A stretch of 64,000 bases of DNA from Trichobilharzia regenti (GCA_944472135.2 OX235263.1:31239379-31303378); one strand, 5' to 3'. Counted from the first letter of the stretch, positions 22,496 through 34,027 are shown. Numbers and translations: made by a program. Notes: generated from the letters alone by a model not told the origin.

Positions 22496-24042
22496 GAAAA
22501 TACAATCTAAATTCTCGGTAATTTCATGAAAACGGTGTTTTTCTTTATCTAACATAGCTTTCTTCACATAAAATGTTGTATTTGAATTCGCCACGTACGT
22601 TCGTACATTGGTCAAGAGAAGGACGTAGCCAGAACCCTGGACAGCCTCGCTATTGATTTGCGCCGAATTCCTATCAATCTCATACTTACATACCAGAAAT
22701 TATTATTATTGTTCCCTTGGGTTCCTAGTGGAACATAGGCCTTCAACTACACGTCTCCACTTGCCACTTTTGTCTTCTGCTGTACTTTTCACCTGCATCC
22801 ATGTTAGTCCATACTCTTTCAACTCCTCTTCACACGAACTCCTCCATGTCACTCTCGTACCGACGACCCACTCGCCACTTCCCTTTCGGGTTCCACTCAA
22901 GGAATGGCCTGACGCGCGCGCGATGTACCCCAACGGTCTCCTCAGCGAGTGTCCAATCCATCTCCATCCACTTTCTCCTGCATATTTGTTGGGCGATTGG
23001 TCCTTGTTTTGTTTGTTCCCATAGTTTCTTGTTGGTGGTTATTTCCCGCCCGGCCATCTGATCTTCAGTAGAGAGCGAAGATAGTTGTTAATAAAGGTCT
23101 GCAACAGGCTGTTGGAAATATTCTTTGTGACCCACCCACCAAGTTTCTGATCCGTATAGAAGAACTGAATTTACGTTTGTATTGAAAATCTGAATTTTGT
23201 TGTTGATGCTGACTGAGTAACGAAGATTTCCAGATTGGTTTCAGGTTGATGAATGTATTTCTCGCCTTCCCGATTCTCGATCTGACATCCTCGTCCGTTC
23301 CCCCTGTAGTTGAGACAATGCTCCCTAGATAAGTGAATGAGGTGACCTCTTTCAAATCCCTCCCGTTCATGGTGAGTGACGCTGGATGTTACTGCTGCTG
23401 TTGTTGTTGTTGGCTGGTTATTTTCATAACCTCCGTCTTGTCTATGTTCACATGGAGTCCTGTCTTCACTGGCTGCTTCTTCGACCAGTTTGTCGGTTTT
23501 CGCTCACTTGTAAGTCGTCGATTTTGTGTGACATTAAACATAAACCATCCACGCGCGAAATCCACGTCTTCTAGGTTCTTCACGTCGGTCCAGGATATCC
23601 CTGTCTTCTCGTTTCCCACTGTGTGACACATAATCCAGTCAGTCCACCACAATTAGGAATATCATCACCAGTAATAATAACCACCCTTGTCTGACTCCTG
23701 TGTTTACTCTTAACGCCTCGCTGAGATTTCCGTTGTGGATGACTTGAGATGTGCCGTTGTCGTACAGCTGTTGAATAAGGTTGATGAATATTTGGGCACT
23801 GCACGCCGTAGTACTCGAGTAGTTTCCAAATTACCTCACGGTCAACGCTGTTGAAGGCCTTCTCGAAGTCTATAAAGTTGAGGTAGAGGTTTGATTACCA
23901 TTCCATGCTTTGTTCTGTGATGATGCGTAGAGTTGCAATTTGGTCAGAACATGATTTGCCTTTCCTGAATCCAGCTTGTTCTGGTCGGAGTTCTGCATCC
24001 AGTGCGTCTTTTATTCTCTCCAGGATGATGCGACTCAGGCTT

Positions 24043-24612
24043 TTACTTTGCGTCGACAGGAGCATGATTCCTCGCCAGTTCTTGCAGAGTGAGGCGTAAG
24101 TCGCCCTTCTTTGGTAGTTTCACGAGGTAACTTCTCCTCCAGTCAGTAGGCACCTTTCCCTCCTTCCAAACCTTTTGCAATAATGGAGTCAGCATATTTG
24201 CTGTCGTCTCTGGGTCTGCTTTCAGTGCTTCAGGGGGTATTCCATCTGGTCCAGCTGCTTTTCCAGCTTTCAGAAGCTTGATTGCGTTCAAGACTTCAGC
24301 TTTCGTTGGAGGATTGGTGTCAACTTGCAGTTGTGTACGCGCTGTTGTTGATATTTCTGGACGGGTTGCAGGTGGTGATCGGTTCAAGAGTCCTTTGAAG
24401 TGATCCGCCCATTGTCTAATCTGTCTTTCTTCCTTGGTAGTTGGGTTCTCTTGGCTGTCTTTTATAGGTTTCGCTTGTGTTGATCTCTTCCCGGATAGAG
24501 ACTTGGTTATATGATATAGTGTTCTTAGGTCCCTTTCGCCTGCTGCGTTTTCAGCTTCAGTGGCCAGGTTGCCGTAGAATCGTCTTTTGTCCTTCCTAGC
24601 ACTCTTCTTCAC
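24043..24612 (-). pseudogene. LINE A reverse transcriptase fragment
   Basis: RT N-terminal part: TEAENAAGERDLRTLYHITK, QIRQWADHFKGLLNRSPP, then LLKAGKAAGPDGIPPEALKA (fingers motif) and PTDWRRSYLVKLPKKGDL. A frameshift follows LTLQELARN, after which homologous sequence continues leftward in other frames. Confidence 0.85.
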
Positions 24613-24832
24613 TTCTTTGTCCAGTGCCTGTGTACGTTGCGCTCAGCGTCTCTTTCTCTTGTCCGTCTTTGCATTGAATCATTTTCTCTTTCACCATTCT
24701 CCTCTCCTCTATTAGCTTCCAGGTGTCTATTGAAAGCCATTCATTGTCTTGTCTCTTCTTTCTTCCTAGAACCGTTGAACACGTTTCGTTGTGAATCGCC
24801 TTCAGAGACTTTCAAGGTTCTTCCACGCATGA

Positions 24833-25526
24833 CCAAAGGGTGGGTGTACTGCTCATCAGTCCGCTCCGTCCTCCTGTATGGTTGTGAGACCTGGCCACTG
24901 AGAGTGGAAGACATGATAAGACTAGCTGTCTTTGATCATAGGTGCCTGCGTTCTATTTCCCGTGTAAAGTGGCATAATAAGGTGAGCAACATGGAGGTTA
25001 GGCGTAGAGTTCTAGGTAAACAGGGGAAATCAATTGACGAAGTCGTGAAGCTACAAAGACTGAGATGGTTAGGACATGTGTTACGTATGCTGGTCTAGTC
25101 ATCGCCTCCCTCGACGAGCAATGTTAGCGGATATAGGGTCAGGCTGGAAAAAAGCTAGCGGCGGTCAAACAAAAACTTGGCATCAGTCAATGAAATCCAC
25201 AACAGTCGGTCTAAGCCACGTAGAAAGGTGTAGACTTCCAGGCTGGGGTCCTCGGGACGGTAAAAATCTATGGTTGGAAACAATTGGTGACATGGCTCAA
25301 AATCGTTCTCAGTGGCGCAGATGCATCCACTCCCTGTGACTTATGATCTTCAATGAAACTGTTTTGTTTTTCTTTATTACTCCTTTGTCTCACACCTCTG
25401 CTCACTGTTTCTATTATGCTTTTCTTGTACTTTCTTCTCTTGCTTCGCGTGCTACACGGAATGTGGCGACTTGAACTTCCGCACATGTGTGCAAAGTTCT
25501 ATGTCGAAAACAGACAGACAGACAGA
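24833..25526 (+). mobile_element. LINE family B 3' fragment nested in LINE A, with 10-bp target duplication
   Basis: A 694-bp 5'-truncated B copy. It begins within the C-terminal ORF (CSSVRSVLLYGCETWPLRVE, then RLRWLGHVLRM) and ends in CAGACAGACAGACAGA. The flanks carry a perfect 10-bp duplication CCACGCATGA at 24823-24832 and 25527-25536. Removing the insertion rejoins the LINE A reading, so B inserted after A. Sequence identity to the 45.4-kb copy looks high, so this is a young insertion. Confidence 0.92.
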
Positions 25527-25787
25527 CCACGCATGATTCTTCAGTGATGTCAAGTAGTGTTTCCCGCTTTGCTCTGAGAGTTGCAGTGAAAGTGTCTTTT
25601 GTGGTTGTGTCCTTCGGTAATTGAGTGTTGAACTTGTATTGTGGCCTATCCCCAGCTATCCTCGAGGCTTTTAGTTTCACCTTGAAAGTCCCTTCTACTA
25701 GGTAGTGGTCTGAACCCACATCTGCTCTTCTCCTCGACCTTGTGTTCAGTAGGCTCCGTCTCCACTTTCTTGAAATTGAGATGAAGT

Positions 25788-26336
25788 CTATTTGATTCTT
25801 GGTGTTTCCATCTGGTGAAATCCATGTCGTCTTGTGTATTTCCTTGTGTTTGAAAACGCTGCCAAATCACTGAAGGCGCAGAAGTCTGAGAAGAGTTCGC
25901 CATTGTCGTTCATTTCACCGAGGGCCTCACGACCCATGGTGAGTTCTCTTCCTGTATTGTTTCCTCCCAGCTTCGCATTCATATCACCCATTAGGATGTT
26001 GATATCGCCATTTGGGGCGTTGTCCATTATTACTTGTAGTTGTCTGTAGAACGCCTCCACCTTTTCTTGTTCTGAGACGTTTGTAGGCGCATAGCATTGG
26101 ATGATTGTAACCTTCCTTCCTTTTGAGTTGAACCTGGCTGTCATTATCCTAGAGGAGATTGGTTCCCACTGCATGAGAGCTTTGGTTGCTGTTGGTGACA
26201 CCATGATGGCCATTCCCTCGGTGTGCTCATGGTTGTCCTCTGGGTGACCGGAATAGATTACTGTCTCCAGTTGATAGTTGGCACCTTCCACATCCGTTCC
26301 ATCTGCTTTCTCATATTCCAAACACTTCTGTCCCAT
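25788..26336 (-). pseudogene. LINE A APE-type endonuclease fragment
   Basis: Apurinic-endonuclease-like domain that nicks target DNA. The frame shows EGMAIMVSPTATKALMQWEP, the substrate-binding stretch VTIIQCYAPTNVSEQEKVEA, and NILMGDMNAKLGGNN, where GDMNA is the conserved G-D-x-N-A catalytic motif. The frame continues with a shift into FTRWKHQESNRLHL (25646-25903). The usual start of the domain is in another frame just upstream, so this copy is broken. Confidence 0.85.
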
Positions 26337-26784
26337 ATCTCATTTCTGCGGCTACCTGGGCAGCCTTTCCAGCTTCGTACATTGTACGAACATTCCGCGT
26401 CCCCATTCTTATTTTGACTTTCCCCAGACATTAAAGTGCTTCATATTTATTCATCTGTCATTGCCATTTTTGTCTGTGGGCTTTGTATGAGACATTAAAA
26501 ACTGGTTCGTGAAGCGCAGGTTTGGTTTCGTTCAGACTGTCTAGGTCGGCGTCGGTTGTTTTCTCACAACGTCGTCCCTTGACAAGCATTGTCATCTTAA
26601 GTATGGGTAGGCTGAAGAAGACTTAAGGGGTCAGGCACAAATATGACACCAGTTGGCTTGACTGCCTGAGTGGGGAGTTTAGGATCAGTCTTTATAGACT
26701 TTTGGCACCACGACTCGAGTTTTGCAATGACTGATTTGTATTTACTCATTGGGGCCTTCTAGATTCTGAAAACGCTTACTACCT

Positions 26785-26905
26785 ATTATTCTGTTGCTCC
26801 CATGGTGGTATCATCACACTTACTTTCCCTGCTTTTGTGATTCTTTGAAGTATAGCGACTTGAACCACTGAACCTTTGCGCAAGGTTCTACATTAACAAT
26901 TCAGT
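26785..26905 (+). mobile_element. LINE family B 3' end, short worn fragment
   Basis: Resembles the B 3' end (TAGCGACTTGAACCAC and GCGCAAGGTTCTAC match TGGCGACTTGAACTTC and GTGCAAAGTTCTAT), without a clear CAGA tail. Confidence 0.5.
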
Positions 26906-27214
26906 CAATTGAAGGGAGAACAAAAAACTGTTGTCTCATGGCAAACAGACAGTAAGGTATTTGATTTTATGATGAATCCTGAAATGAAAACGTGCTTTTA
27001 AACCTCAGTATAACTGTGATAACTAAATTAGTGGCACAAACACAAATAATCTTTACATTCACCCTGTGTGACCGATGCAGAAAAATATTTCGGACTTATT
27101 TTGGCTTCAAGGTAAAGGTTATTGGATCAAAACAGACTAGGTACACTTTTTCTAAATACAGATTAAGTTGAGACTTTTCGGTGGCAACTCTCTCAGTTAG
27201 TTTTGTCCGTCTGT

Positions 27215-29355
27215 CTGTTTTCAATATAGAAATCTGCACAGATGTGCAGGAGTTCAAGTTACCACACTCCATGTAACACACAAAGCAAGAGAAGAAAGGA
27301 GAAATGCAAAATAGAGACAGTAGACAGAGATATAAGACTAAAGGAATAGTAATAACGAAGAGCAATATAGTTCCATTGAGTATTATAAGCCACAAGGAGT
27401 GGATGCATTCGCGCCATTGAGAACGATTTTGAGCCATATCACCGATTGTTTCCAGCCATTGGTGTTTACCGTCCCGATGACACCAACCAGGAAGTTTACA
27501 CCTTCCTACGTGACTTAAACTAACTGTTGTGGATTTCATTGACTAGTGCCATGTTTTGGGTTGACCGCTGCTAGCTCTTTTCCAGCCTGATCCTATATCA
27601 GCTAACATTACCCATTGTCGAGGAAGGCAATGACTATGAAGGCATGCGTAACACATGTACTAACCATCTCAATCGATGTGACTTCACAACCTAGTCAATC
27701 GATTTCCCCTCCTTATATAGCACTCGATGCCTAGCCTCAGTATTGCTTACCCTACTATACCACTTAACACGGGAAATAAAACACAGACACCTATAATCAA
27801 AGACAGCTAGCCTTTTCGTGTCCTCTACTTTCACTGGCCAGGCCTCAAAGCCATAAAGGCGGACGGAGCGGACTGATGAGCAGTACACCCGCCCTTTGGT
27901 CGATAGCCGAATATCACGTCTACGCCGGAGACGGCGTAAACTGGTGAATGCGAAACTAGCCCTCTGTATCCGTGCTGAGATTTCGTCAGCGATCAACCCA
28001 GACAGACAGCGATCAACCCACTGGAGCTATCTGATGCAATTCCCAAATAAGTGAAGTGGTCAACGTGCTCTACCACTTCACTCCCTATTTCTAAGCTAGG
28101 AGTCAATGTAGTCCAGTCCTGTAGCATCATCCTACGTTTGACGGGAGCGAATCGCATGCCAAACATTCGTAGATTGCAGCTCAAGGCTTTCAGAAGACTG
28201 CATTTTGTCAGCTTCTTCACCTAGAAGCAGGACTATATCATCTGCATATTCTAAGTGAACGACATTATTTTCTGGTAACAAGTTGATCCTTGAGTCTCTG
28301 AAGTGAGTTAGGGTTGAGTCCATTAGTACATCTATGATGAAATTAAATAGAAATGGGGATAGTGGGCATCCCTGACGGACACCACTAGCTGTCAGCCCTT
28401 CAGATGACGACTCACCGTAAGTCCTCACCTGGCTGCATGAGTTCGAGTAGAGTGCCTTGATGATGAGCAATAACGAGCACGACATCTGGATCCATGCTGT
28501 ATGTTTCTTCCTAACATCTAATGTCAATCTGTGGGGTGTAGTGGTATCTTATCATTTACTTTTGCGACCAAATTACACAGTTGGTAAATTTGAAGTAAAG
28601 TTTAAGAATATCCGGCTAAATGTGCAACTATGTGGTAATCGATTCTAATTCATTTAGAACAGATCACTCACCCAGTTATTGAAACATTTTTATCCAAAGT
28701 TTCAAAATGAAACTTGATGAGAGAAGTAAGTGAAGATAACTGATGTGAATAGAAATGTGTAGTAAAGGAAATACTTGCACACTAAACTTGGGATTAGAAT
28801 GAAAGAAAGTTAACCATGGTACCTTTAAAGTACAAATAAATTATTTCCCATCGCATAAAAGGTGGAGATTTTGGAAATACAAAAGGTATGGATAGATTCA
28901 AGTGTACACTGTGTCACACTTCTTGAATAAGAGCCCAAAATAAGTTTCCAATTCGTTTTTGTTACATATTTCTATAAACAATGGTGGTTATTTTTCACTT
29001 ATGTCTATCAAAGGGTGTACTTCCGAATATTATATTATAATATATTAGTCAAGCAATTCCCTCTGTGATTATCACAGGAAGACATCTCCCTTCTTGTATA
29101 TGGGGATAATCAGTGACTTACACCAACCCGATGGAACTTCCTCTAATTGCCAGACGCTGCCTAGAACCTCAGTTAATGCAGACAGTAAACTGTCTCCACC
29201 GTACTGAAATGTCTCTGGAGTCATTTCATCAGGTGAAGCTGCTTTGCCTAGTTTCAGATTGGTGACAGCTTTAGTAACCTCAGTTAAGAAAGGAGGACCT
29301 GTGTGTATGTCTCATTCAGGAAGGTGTTGGATGTGCAGCAGGTTGAGCGTGGATT
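27215..29355 (-). mobile_element. LINE family B copy with internal replacement
   Basis: Reading leftward from 29355, this copy carries the RT fingers region (29045-29355), then RT motifs B and C (27990-28464, SGVRQGCPLSPFLFNFIIDV and LEYADDIVLL), the C-terminal region (27550-27996) and the 3' end with a CAGACAGAC-like terminus near 27215. Compared with the 45.4-kb copy it lacks about 280 bp around motifs 2a and A. In their place stand about 575 bp of unrelated AT-rich sequence (28465-29040). Many stops and frameshifts are present. Confidence 0.82.
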
Positions 29356-29362
29356 GAAGCTA

Positions 29363-29600
29363 CGTGAATGATGTTCGTCCCATACCACAATAACACCGAC
29401 GCTGAAGGTTTTCCAGAAATAGTCAACATAGCTCATCCTCAAATTAAGTTCATCCGTGAAAAGAGGGATGATTTTTTATCATTTCTAGGTTGGTATATAA
29501 AGAAGCTAAATGCTAGTATTGAGCAGAGCATCTTACATAAGGAGTCAGAGGTTGGCGACTATATATACATTCCATATCATGGTTCACTATAGCTTAAAAA
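29363..29600 (+). pseudogene. Penelope-like RT relic
   Basis: The 74-codon frame aligns by eye with the Penelope RT after motif C: NIAHPQIKFIREKRDDFLSF corresponds to NDAHSAINFTIEKESNDSISF, and FLGWYIKKLNASIEQSILHK to FLDVVMVRK-DGTLRRRVHRK. The match ends at 29600. It abuts the truncated end of a LINE B copy. Confidence 0.6.
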
Positions 29601-29820
29601 CAAACTTTACTTATTACTTTGATGTGTTGGTCAACATTTTTTCTAGTCCCAGTGCTTTGAAGTAAGAAAAACAACTTATCAGAGTAAAAGATTAACTGTT
29701 TCATTCGGTAAGCATGAATGTACCTGGGGAAAAGTGATTAAACTGTATTTAGCACTCATCAAAATAACCTAGTTAGGCATATAAAAGTGCACTGACTAAC
29801 GTTTGCCTATGACAAAAGTG

Positions 29821-29823
<3 letters not shown>

Positions 29824-29873
<50 letters not shown>
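29824..29873. repeat. TA microsatellite
   Basis: About 25 pure TA units. Confidence 0.95.
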
Positions 29874-29877
<4 letters not shown>

Positions 29878-30369
29878 TAAACTAGGAGAATGGAAATGAC
29901 AATGGAATGCTTGGAACTAGTCAAAGATCCCATTATAGATAATAAAGATATTCTCATTGGTTTACTTTTAAATTTTAGGCCGTATTGACCAGTGTTTTTA
30001 AATCTCCGTTCATAGCACTTACGAAACTGTATCGGTATTTGAGACCTCAGCGGCATAACCAATTACTTTGTTTGCAAAGATGATATTCATCGCTCTTCTG
30101 TCTATGGTGGTAGTATCAGTAACATAAATTAGCTGATGAGGACAAAATAAAATATGCTAACCCCATAAGCAGCATTCATAAAACAAATTTAACCCAAGGC
30201 ATTACACATTTTGTCGAGTTATTTATTTCATACATACCTTTTCATTTTCATTCCTACACAAAGATCCAGATCTTACAAGCAGTTTTCCCTTTAGGTTTTG
30301 TTAAGCTTAGACATAAACCACTTACTTAAAACACTTGTATAAGAGTTCATCCTTTGAAATGTTGATATT

Positions 30370-30558
30370 AGATGGTTGGAGACAATCGGCAGGAAGTCTT
30401 GGACCTAGCTCTCGGGCTAGCTGGCGCTCACCAGTCAGCAAGGCGTATCTGCAACCTTGAAGGAACTCATGTCCTTTCTTAGGTTCAAACTCGCGTCACT
30501 CAGTGCAGCAGTCAGAAACCTAGGTCCAAGGCCTCCTGCCGATTGTCTCAAACTATCT
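30370..30558. repeat. 189-bp element with 39-bp terminal inverted repeats
   Basis: 30370-30408 and 30520-30558 are inverted copies with four mismatches (shared core GAGACAATCGGCAGGA). The interior is GC-richer than the flanks. The family was not recognised; it could be a MITE-like element. Confidence 0.7.
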
Positions 30559-30999
30559 AAGATCAACAATTCAAAGTGCACTGTGATGCCGAGCCACCTG
30601 AAATAGTGGTCACATTGCAAACGTGACTGACAGAATTCAGTTTGCAGTGAACAAAGGACTAGACATGTTGCATTAATTACTAACTATCGTTCAGTCAAAG
30701 AGTTCATCCATTAGTTGTCAGACCATATTTTACATGCTATGTGCGATTATTTTCTTCAGTGTTATGTTATTTCACAAGCTATAGGCGTGTCGCTAATTTA
30801 AAAAGTTCGAAAACAAATGGCAAGAAAACCTGTCTCCGTTAATCACCTGTCCTTTACTCTTTCCTATGCAACCCATATACAGTTACGGGCTGAATGAATT
30901 TAAGCAAACCACTTGAGATCAATAGATTTGTTTTTTATCTGGATTGTCTTTGTACAAGTTGAATATCTTTGGTATAATAAGATTCCTGTTAGCTAGTAG

Positions 31000-31620
31000 T
31001 AGCAGCTAGCACTTTTCTGGTAGCATTGTGTTTTGTAATTTGAATAAGACCACGACCTCTTCCTTGCTAGAGTTAACTTCCATCACTGGTATCATTGATA
31101 AGGTATTTGAATTTTGTACTCTGTTATGTTGGATCGCAGAAGCTCATACTACATCTTTAACACCAGCACAAAGACGAAGTAGTGTTCTGCATTTAGATAT
31201 CATTTTACCGAATTCACTGGCGTTTTCAGAAGCTATTACATACTAAATTCGCTTCATTGTCTTGTACAGAAACATGTCCCAAGTTTTTGATTTAAATCAC
31301 TTTTGCATGCTCAATATCAGAATGTTGTCCTGCAATGTCTATTAACTTCTGCCTACCTAATAAAGTGGATTTCTGAAGTAGTCAAGTTACTCTGTAATGA
31401 TATCATCACGAAATTCATCTTACAAATGATTTTTATCAGTATACCATCGGTCACCCTCACTATTTGAACTGATGAACTTCTTACATAATGGCCCAGGGCA
31501 CTAGAACTTTATTTAGTGCAGCATGTACCTCGGTTTCCGATGGCTTTTGAACATTGAAACATTCTTTTAGGAAAAGTGGCACCTAGACGTCTGTGGAAAG
31601 TATTTAAAAGAAGTGAGCAA
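31000..31620 (-). pseudogene. Possible decayed coding sequence, unidentified
   Basis: On the minus strand, protein-like blocks appear in two frames with few stops: VPLFLKECFNVQKPSETEV then HAALNKVLVPWAIM; LLGRQKLIDIAGQHSDIEHA; SENASEFGKMISKCRTLLRL. Composition is unlike the surrounding AT-rich chance frames. No domain is recognised and no splice-site structure is evident. It could be a processed pseudogene or an unknown retroelement. Confidence 0.35.
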
Positions 31621-32436
31621 ACCTAAAATATAACCATAATGAATTGAAGAAAGACAGTCAAATAATACCTAATTTTGATGTTATTATTTTCACGAACTGT
31701 TTAGAAAGTATTACAGTTTTCTAAGTATTCAACCGAAAATCACGACAGCCTTAACCGTGTAACACAATTCTGAATTTATCCCGAATCTACAATCACAGAC
31801 TTTATAAATTTATCCCATGTTTTGTTTCCTCCACTCCTAATCTTTTACGAACGTAATCCTGCCACTTCCAACCTTATATATCAAAGAAATTATTGTCATA
31901 ACATGCCTCGTTCTGTGTTCTGGCAGTTTCAGTCGGTAACGATTCACATTCTCATCTAATGACATACTAATGCACTCATTAGTTCCATTACAAACGTCGA
32001 AAATCCCGAGATTTTTCATGTCTTATCTTGGCAGGAGTCATGTTTCAGTCGTAAAGTGGGTTAGAGCAAACCACCACACAGTCCAGTCGTCGTTTTAAAA
32101 GTAAGAGGATACCTTACGTATATCTGCTGAGACATCACCAACCTCTGATCTATAAGTGTCTACTCAGCTAGATAACATATTCAGTCAGTCGTGGGGCATA
32201 TTCTATCGTTTGATTAGGGGCAACAGTGTGCCAAACATAGTTTAAATTCTGTGAATCGGCGGCCAAGGTCACTTTCATGAAACAGATTAAAAATTATACA
32301 TGTGAATAAGTATTAGCACTTGTGATAAAATTCGACTTTATTCAACACTTTTGGGTTCTTAATGTGTCAGGTGAAACTATAGTTGACAGTTCTCACTCTT
32401 ATTTAGTGATCTTTTCAAACAAATTCACTATTTTCA

Positions 32437-32803
32437 AGTATTGGTTTTGTAGGGATTTTGTTTGATTGCATGGAGGATCTCATCATGAACTGTCTTCAGT
32501 TAGAGAAGCAGTAGGGTACAGCAGGTTGAAGATGAGGCAGTAACTCATCGAGGAAAACATTGCGAAATGGTTGCGCTATGTCGTGAATTGGCGGAAGTCA
32601 GAATGCAAGGACCATTGGATCGGGTTCCAGTGGCTCAATGGTCTACGAGCTCGCCTTGTAACCAGAAGGTCCTGGGTTCGAACGCCATAAAGTTGGTGCG
32701 TACTGTGAAGAGTCCCAAACTGGTACGAAACGGTTGTTCAGTACTCCCAGGTTTTCCAGTGGTTCTCTAACTGATGTCAGCTCATGATGAAATCCTCCAT
32801 GGA
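32437..32803 (+). mobile_element. SINE1 copy with an inverted tail at its 5' side
   Basis: 32437-32505 is a minus-strand tail (TTTGTAGGGATTTTG, CTCATCATGAACTG). 32506-32803 is a plus-strand copy with GTAGGGTACAGCAGG, CAGTGGCTCAATGGTC, GGGTTCGAAC, a worn hammerhead block (TACTGTGAAGAGTCCC) and CAGTACTCCCAGG. Confidence 0.8.
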
Positions 32804-33593
32804 ATTTACTATTTATTTGCTGAAAAGGTGTAAGGCAAAACGCAGACGAAAATAGTATCTGGAACCAACACTGAATTCTTTAAAGTTACTCATAGTCTGA
32901 GTTATTATGATTATGCAGAATTTTTCATTTTAACTTTGTACCATTTTTTGAATTTATGGATTTTTGTTTGCTCTCATTATTATTTATTTAATTAATACAC
33001 AAGAGCTTATCTATGTTATTCACATACATACATACATAATCAATATAATGCTGCTTATTGCTATTCTATGGTTGTCCAAGTTGACCCAGTTCATAAGTAC
33101 AGATTAAGCGGTAGTCATAAGAAAGACAAAAAAAGATTATGTAAGCCGAAGTCATAGAATGTCATAAAACAAAAGAAGAAAGAAGGAAATCATTGTGACA
33201 GTGAATCATGCATGAGTGTATGTGCTGTATCGCAATCGATTCAAAGTCAGTGTTTATCTACTGTTGTTCATCCAATAATTTATTAGCCCTTTGTCTGTTA
33301 ATTATTATTTCACTGGTCATTTGTGTTTTTGTATTTTGTATTTTTCTCTTTTTTTTAGGAAATTCCATAGTCATTATTTTCTGTGCAGTCTGTGTTGTAA
33401 TCCAAATGCATAAAATGCTGTCTACTTGTTAACTTGTACAAATTACTGCCTTTATACGTTTAAACGGAGTACTTGCAACCAGTCGTTTGCATCAAAAGGT
33501 ATTGGCTTATTTCCAATTGTGACCAGTGTATGTATAACGGTTGAAGACTGTTTCCTTGAAGACAATAACTAATATATGAATATTTTATTCTAG

Positions 33594-33710
33594 ATGTCTC
33601 CCAACAAACAGGAAGTGTCTAAGACAACAGCTGTTTCTTCTACTGGATATGAAGTAACTAGAAGTTTTAGGAATCTCGGTGAACCGGTTTATGTCAATGT
33701 GTATCATTTA
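33594..33710 (+). CDS. DESI2: DESI2-like PPPDE thiol isopeptidase, exon 1
   Basis: This is the first exon of a five-exon gene for a PPPDE-family (DeSI) cysteine isopeptidase, a family linked to removal of SUMO or ubiquitin from proteins in the cytoplasm. It encodes 39 residues from ATG at 33594 and ends with NLGEPVYVNVYHL, matching the first strand (VVLNVYDM) of human DESI2. The N-terminal 25 or so residues are extra relative to the human protein. The ATG directly follows a splice-acceptor-like TTTTATTCTAG, so a 5' UTR intron or spliced-leader trans-splicing could supply the mRNA start; that is inference. The donor is GTGAGT, giving a 41-bp intron. All five exons join in frame to 335 residues, against about 194 in human. 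Confidence 0.92.
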
Positions 33711-33751
33711 GTGAGTAATTCGTATATTATGTCATGCTTTAATTTACTTAG

Positions 33752-33812
33752 CATTGGCCTAACGGATTAAAAATGGGTGCATATCATACGGGTACTGTTG
33801 TCTACGACAGGG
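33752..33812 (+). CDS. DESI2: DESI2-like isopeptidase, exon 2 (catalytic His)
   Basis: Twenty codons plus one base: HWPNGLKMGAYHTGTVVYDR. GAYHTG equals GVFHSG in human DESI2, so His51 is the expected catalytic histidine. The acceptor is TTACTTAG and the donor GTATGT; the downstream intron is 64 bp. The split codon (G + AA) gives the Glu that starts EFGFGGHP in exon 3. Confidence 0.93.
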
Positions 33813-33876
33813 GTATGTAGTTGATACATATATACATACATATATTTTCATATTTTTTTTCTTTCCGTCCACCCAG

Positions 33877-33970
33877 AATTCGGTTTTGGTGGACATCCAT
33901 TCGCCAGTAGTGGTATTTTTCAAACTACACCAATGGATATTGATAACTTAGGTGAGGAAATCTCTTTCAA
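33877..33970 (+). CDS. DESI2: DESI2-like isopeptidase, exon 3
   Basis: It encodes EFGFGGHPFASSGIFQTTP followed by MDIDNLGEEISF, which follows human EFAYGGHPYPFSGIFEISP...ELGETFKF closely. This is the central beta region of the PPPDE fold. The acceptor is CCACCCAG and the donor GTAAGT; the exon leaves two bases (AA) of a lysine codon. The downstream intron is 2.5 kb and contains a LINE A fragment and a SINE1. Confidence 0.93.
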
Positions 33971-34027
33971 GTAAGTATCAATGAGAATTATTGATATATC
34001 TTTAATTATGTTAGTTTAATTCGAAGT

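Larger units (their letters stand above)
22697..26770 (-). mobile_element. LINE family A (RTE-like), near full length, with nested LINE B
   Basis: Reading leftward from about 26770: a 5' part with a YNVRTMYEAGKAAQ-like endonuclease start around 26350-26420, APE endonuclease (25788-26336), connection region, then a nested LINE B (24833-25526). RT fingers (24043-24612), the rest of RT (23800-24060: RPEQAGFRKGKSC, FIDFEKAFNSVDREVIW), a C-terminal region (23065-23370) and the 3' end TTCCACTAGGAACCCAAGG with AAT repeats follow. Several frameshifts and stops make it inactive. The 5' boundary is approximate. Confidence 0.85.
20599..33593. other. 13-kb region between the two divergent host genes
   Basis: The region lies between the transporter start (minus) and the DESI2-like start (plus), so both promoters should be here, although an unseen 5' transporter exon may also be. 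It holds LINE A with a nested LINE B (22697-26770), LINE B copies (22346-22495, 26785-26905, 27215-29355), a Penelope relic (29363-29600), TA repeats, an inverted-repeat element (30370-30558), a possible pseudogene (31000-31620) and SINE1 (32437-32803). I recognise nothing in 20600-21198, 21251-22345, 29873-30369, 30559-30999, 31621-32436 or 32804-33593. No clear TATA box could be assigned to either gene. Confidence 0.6.

Noticed and set aside
23386..23652. Polyglutamine protein (87 codons) on the minus strand
   Set aside because: It is a frame-shifted part of LINE A; the glutamine run is an AAC/AGC/CAG repeat in a decayed RT region, and it is shared by the 34-kb copy.
28465..29040. A third element inserted in LINE B
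   Set aside because: The segment replaces about 280 bp of LINE B without a target duplication or any recognisable element ends, so its nature cannot be stated.
33208..33432. Hydrophobic 74-codon frame upstream of the DESI2-like gene
   Set aside because: It is dominated by leucine, isoleucine and phenylalanine from T-rich DNA, has no splice link to exon 1 and resembles no known leader.
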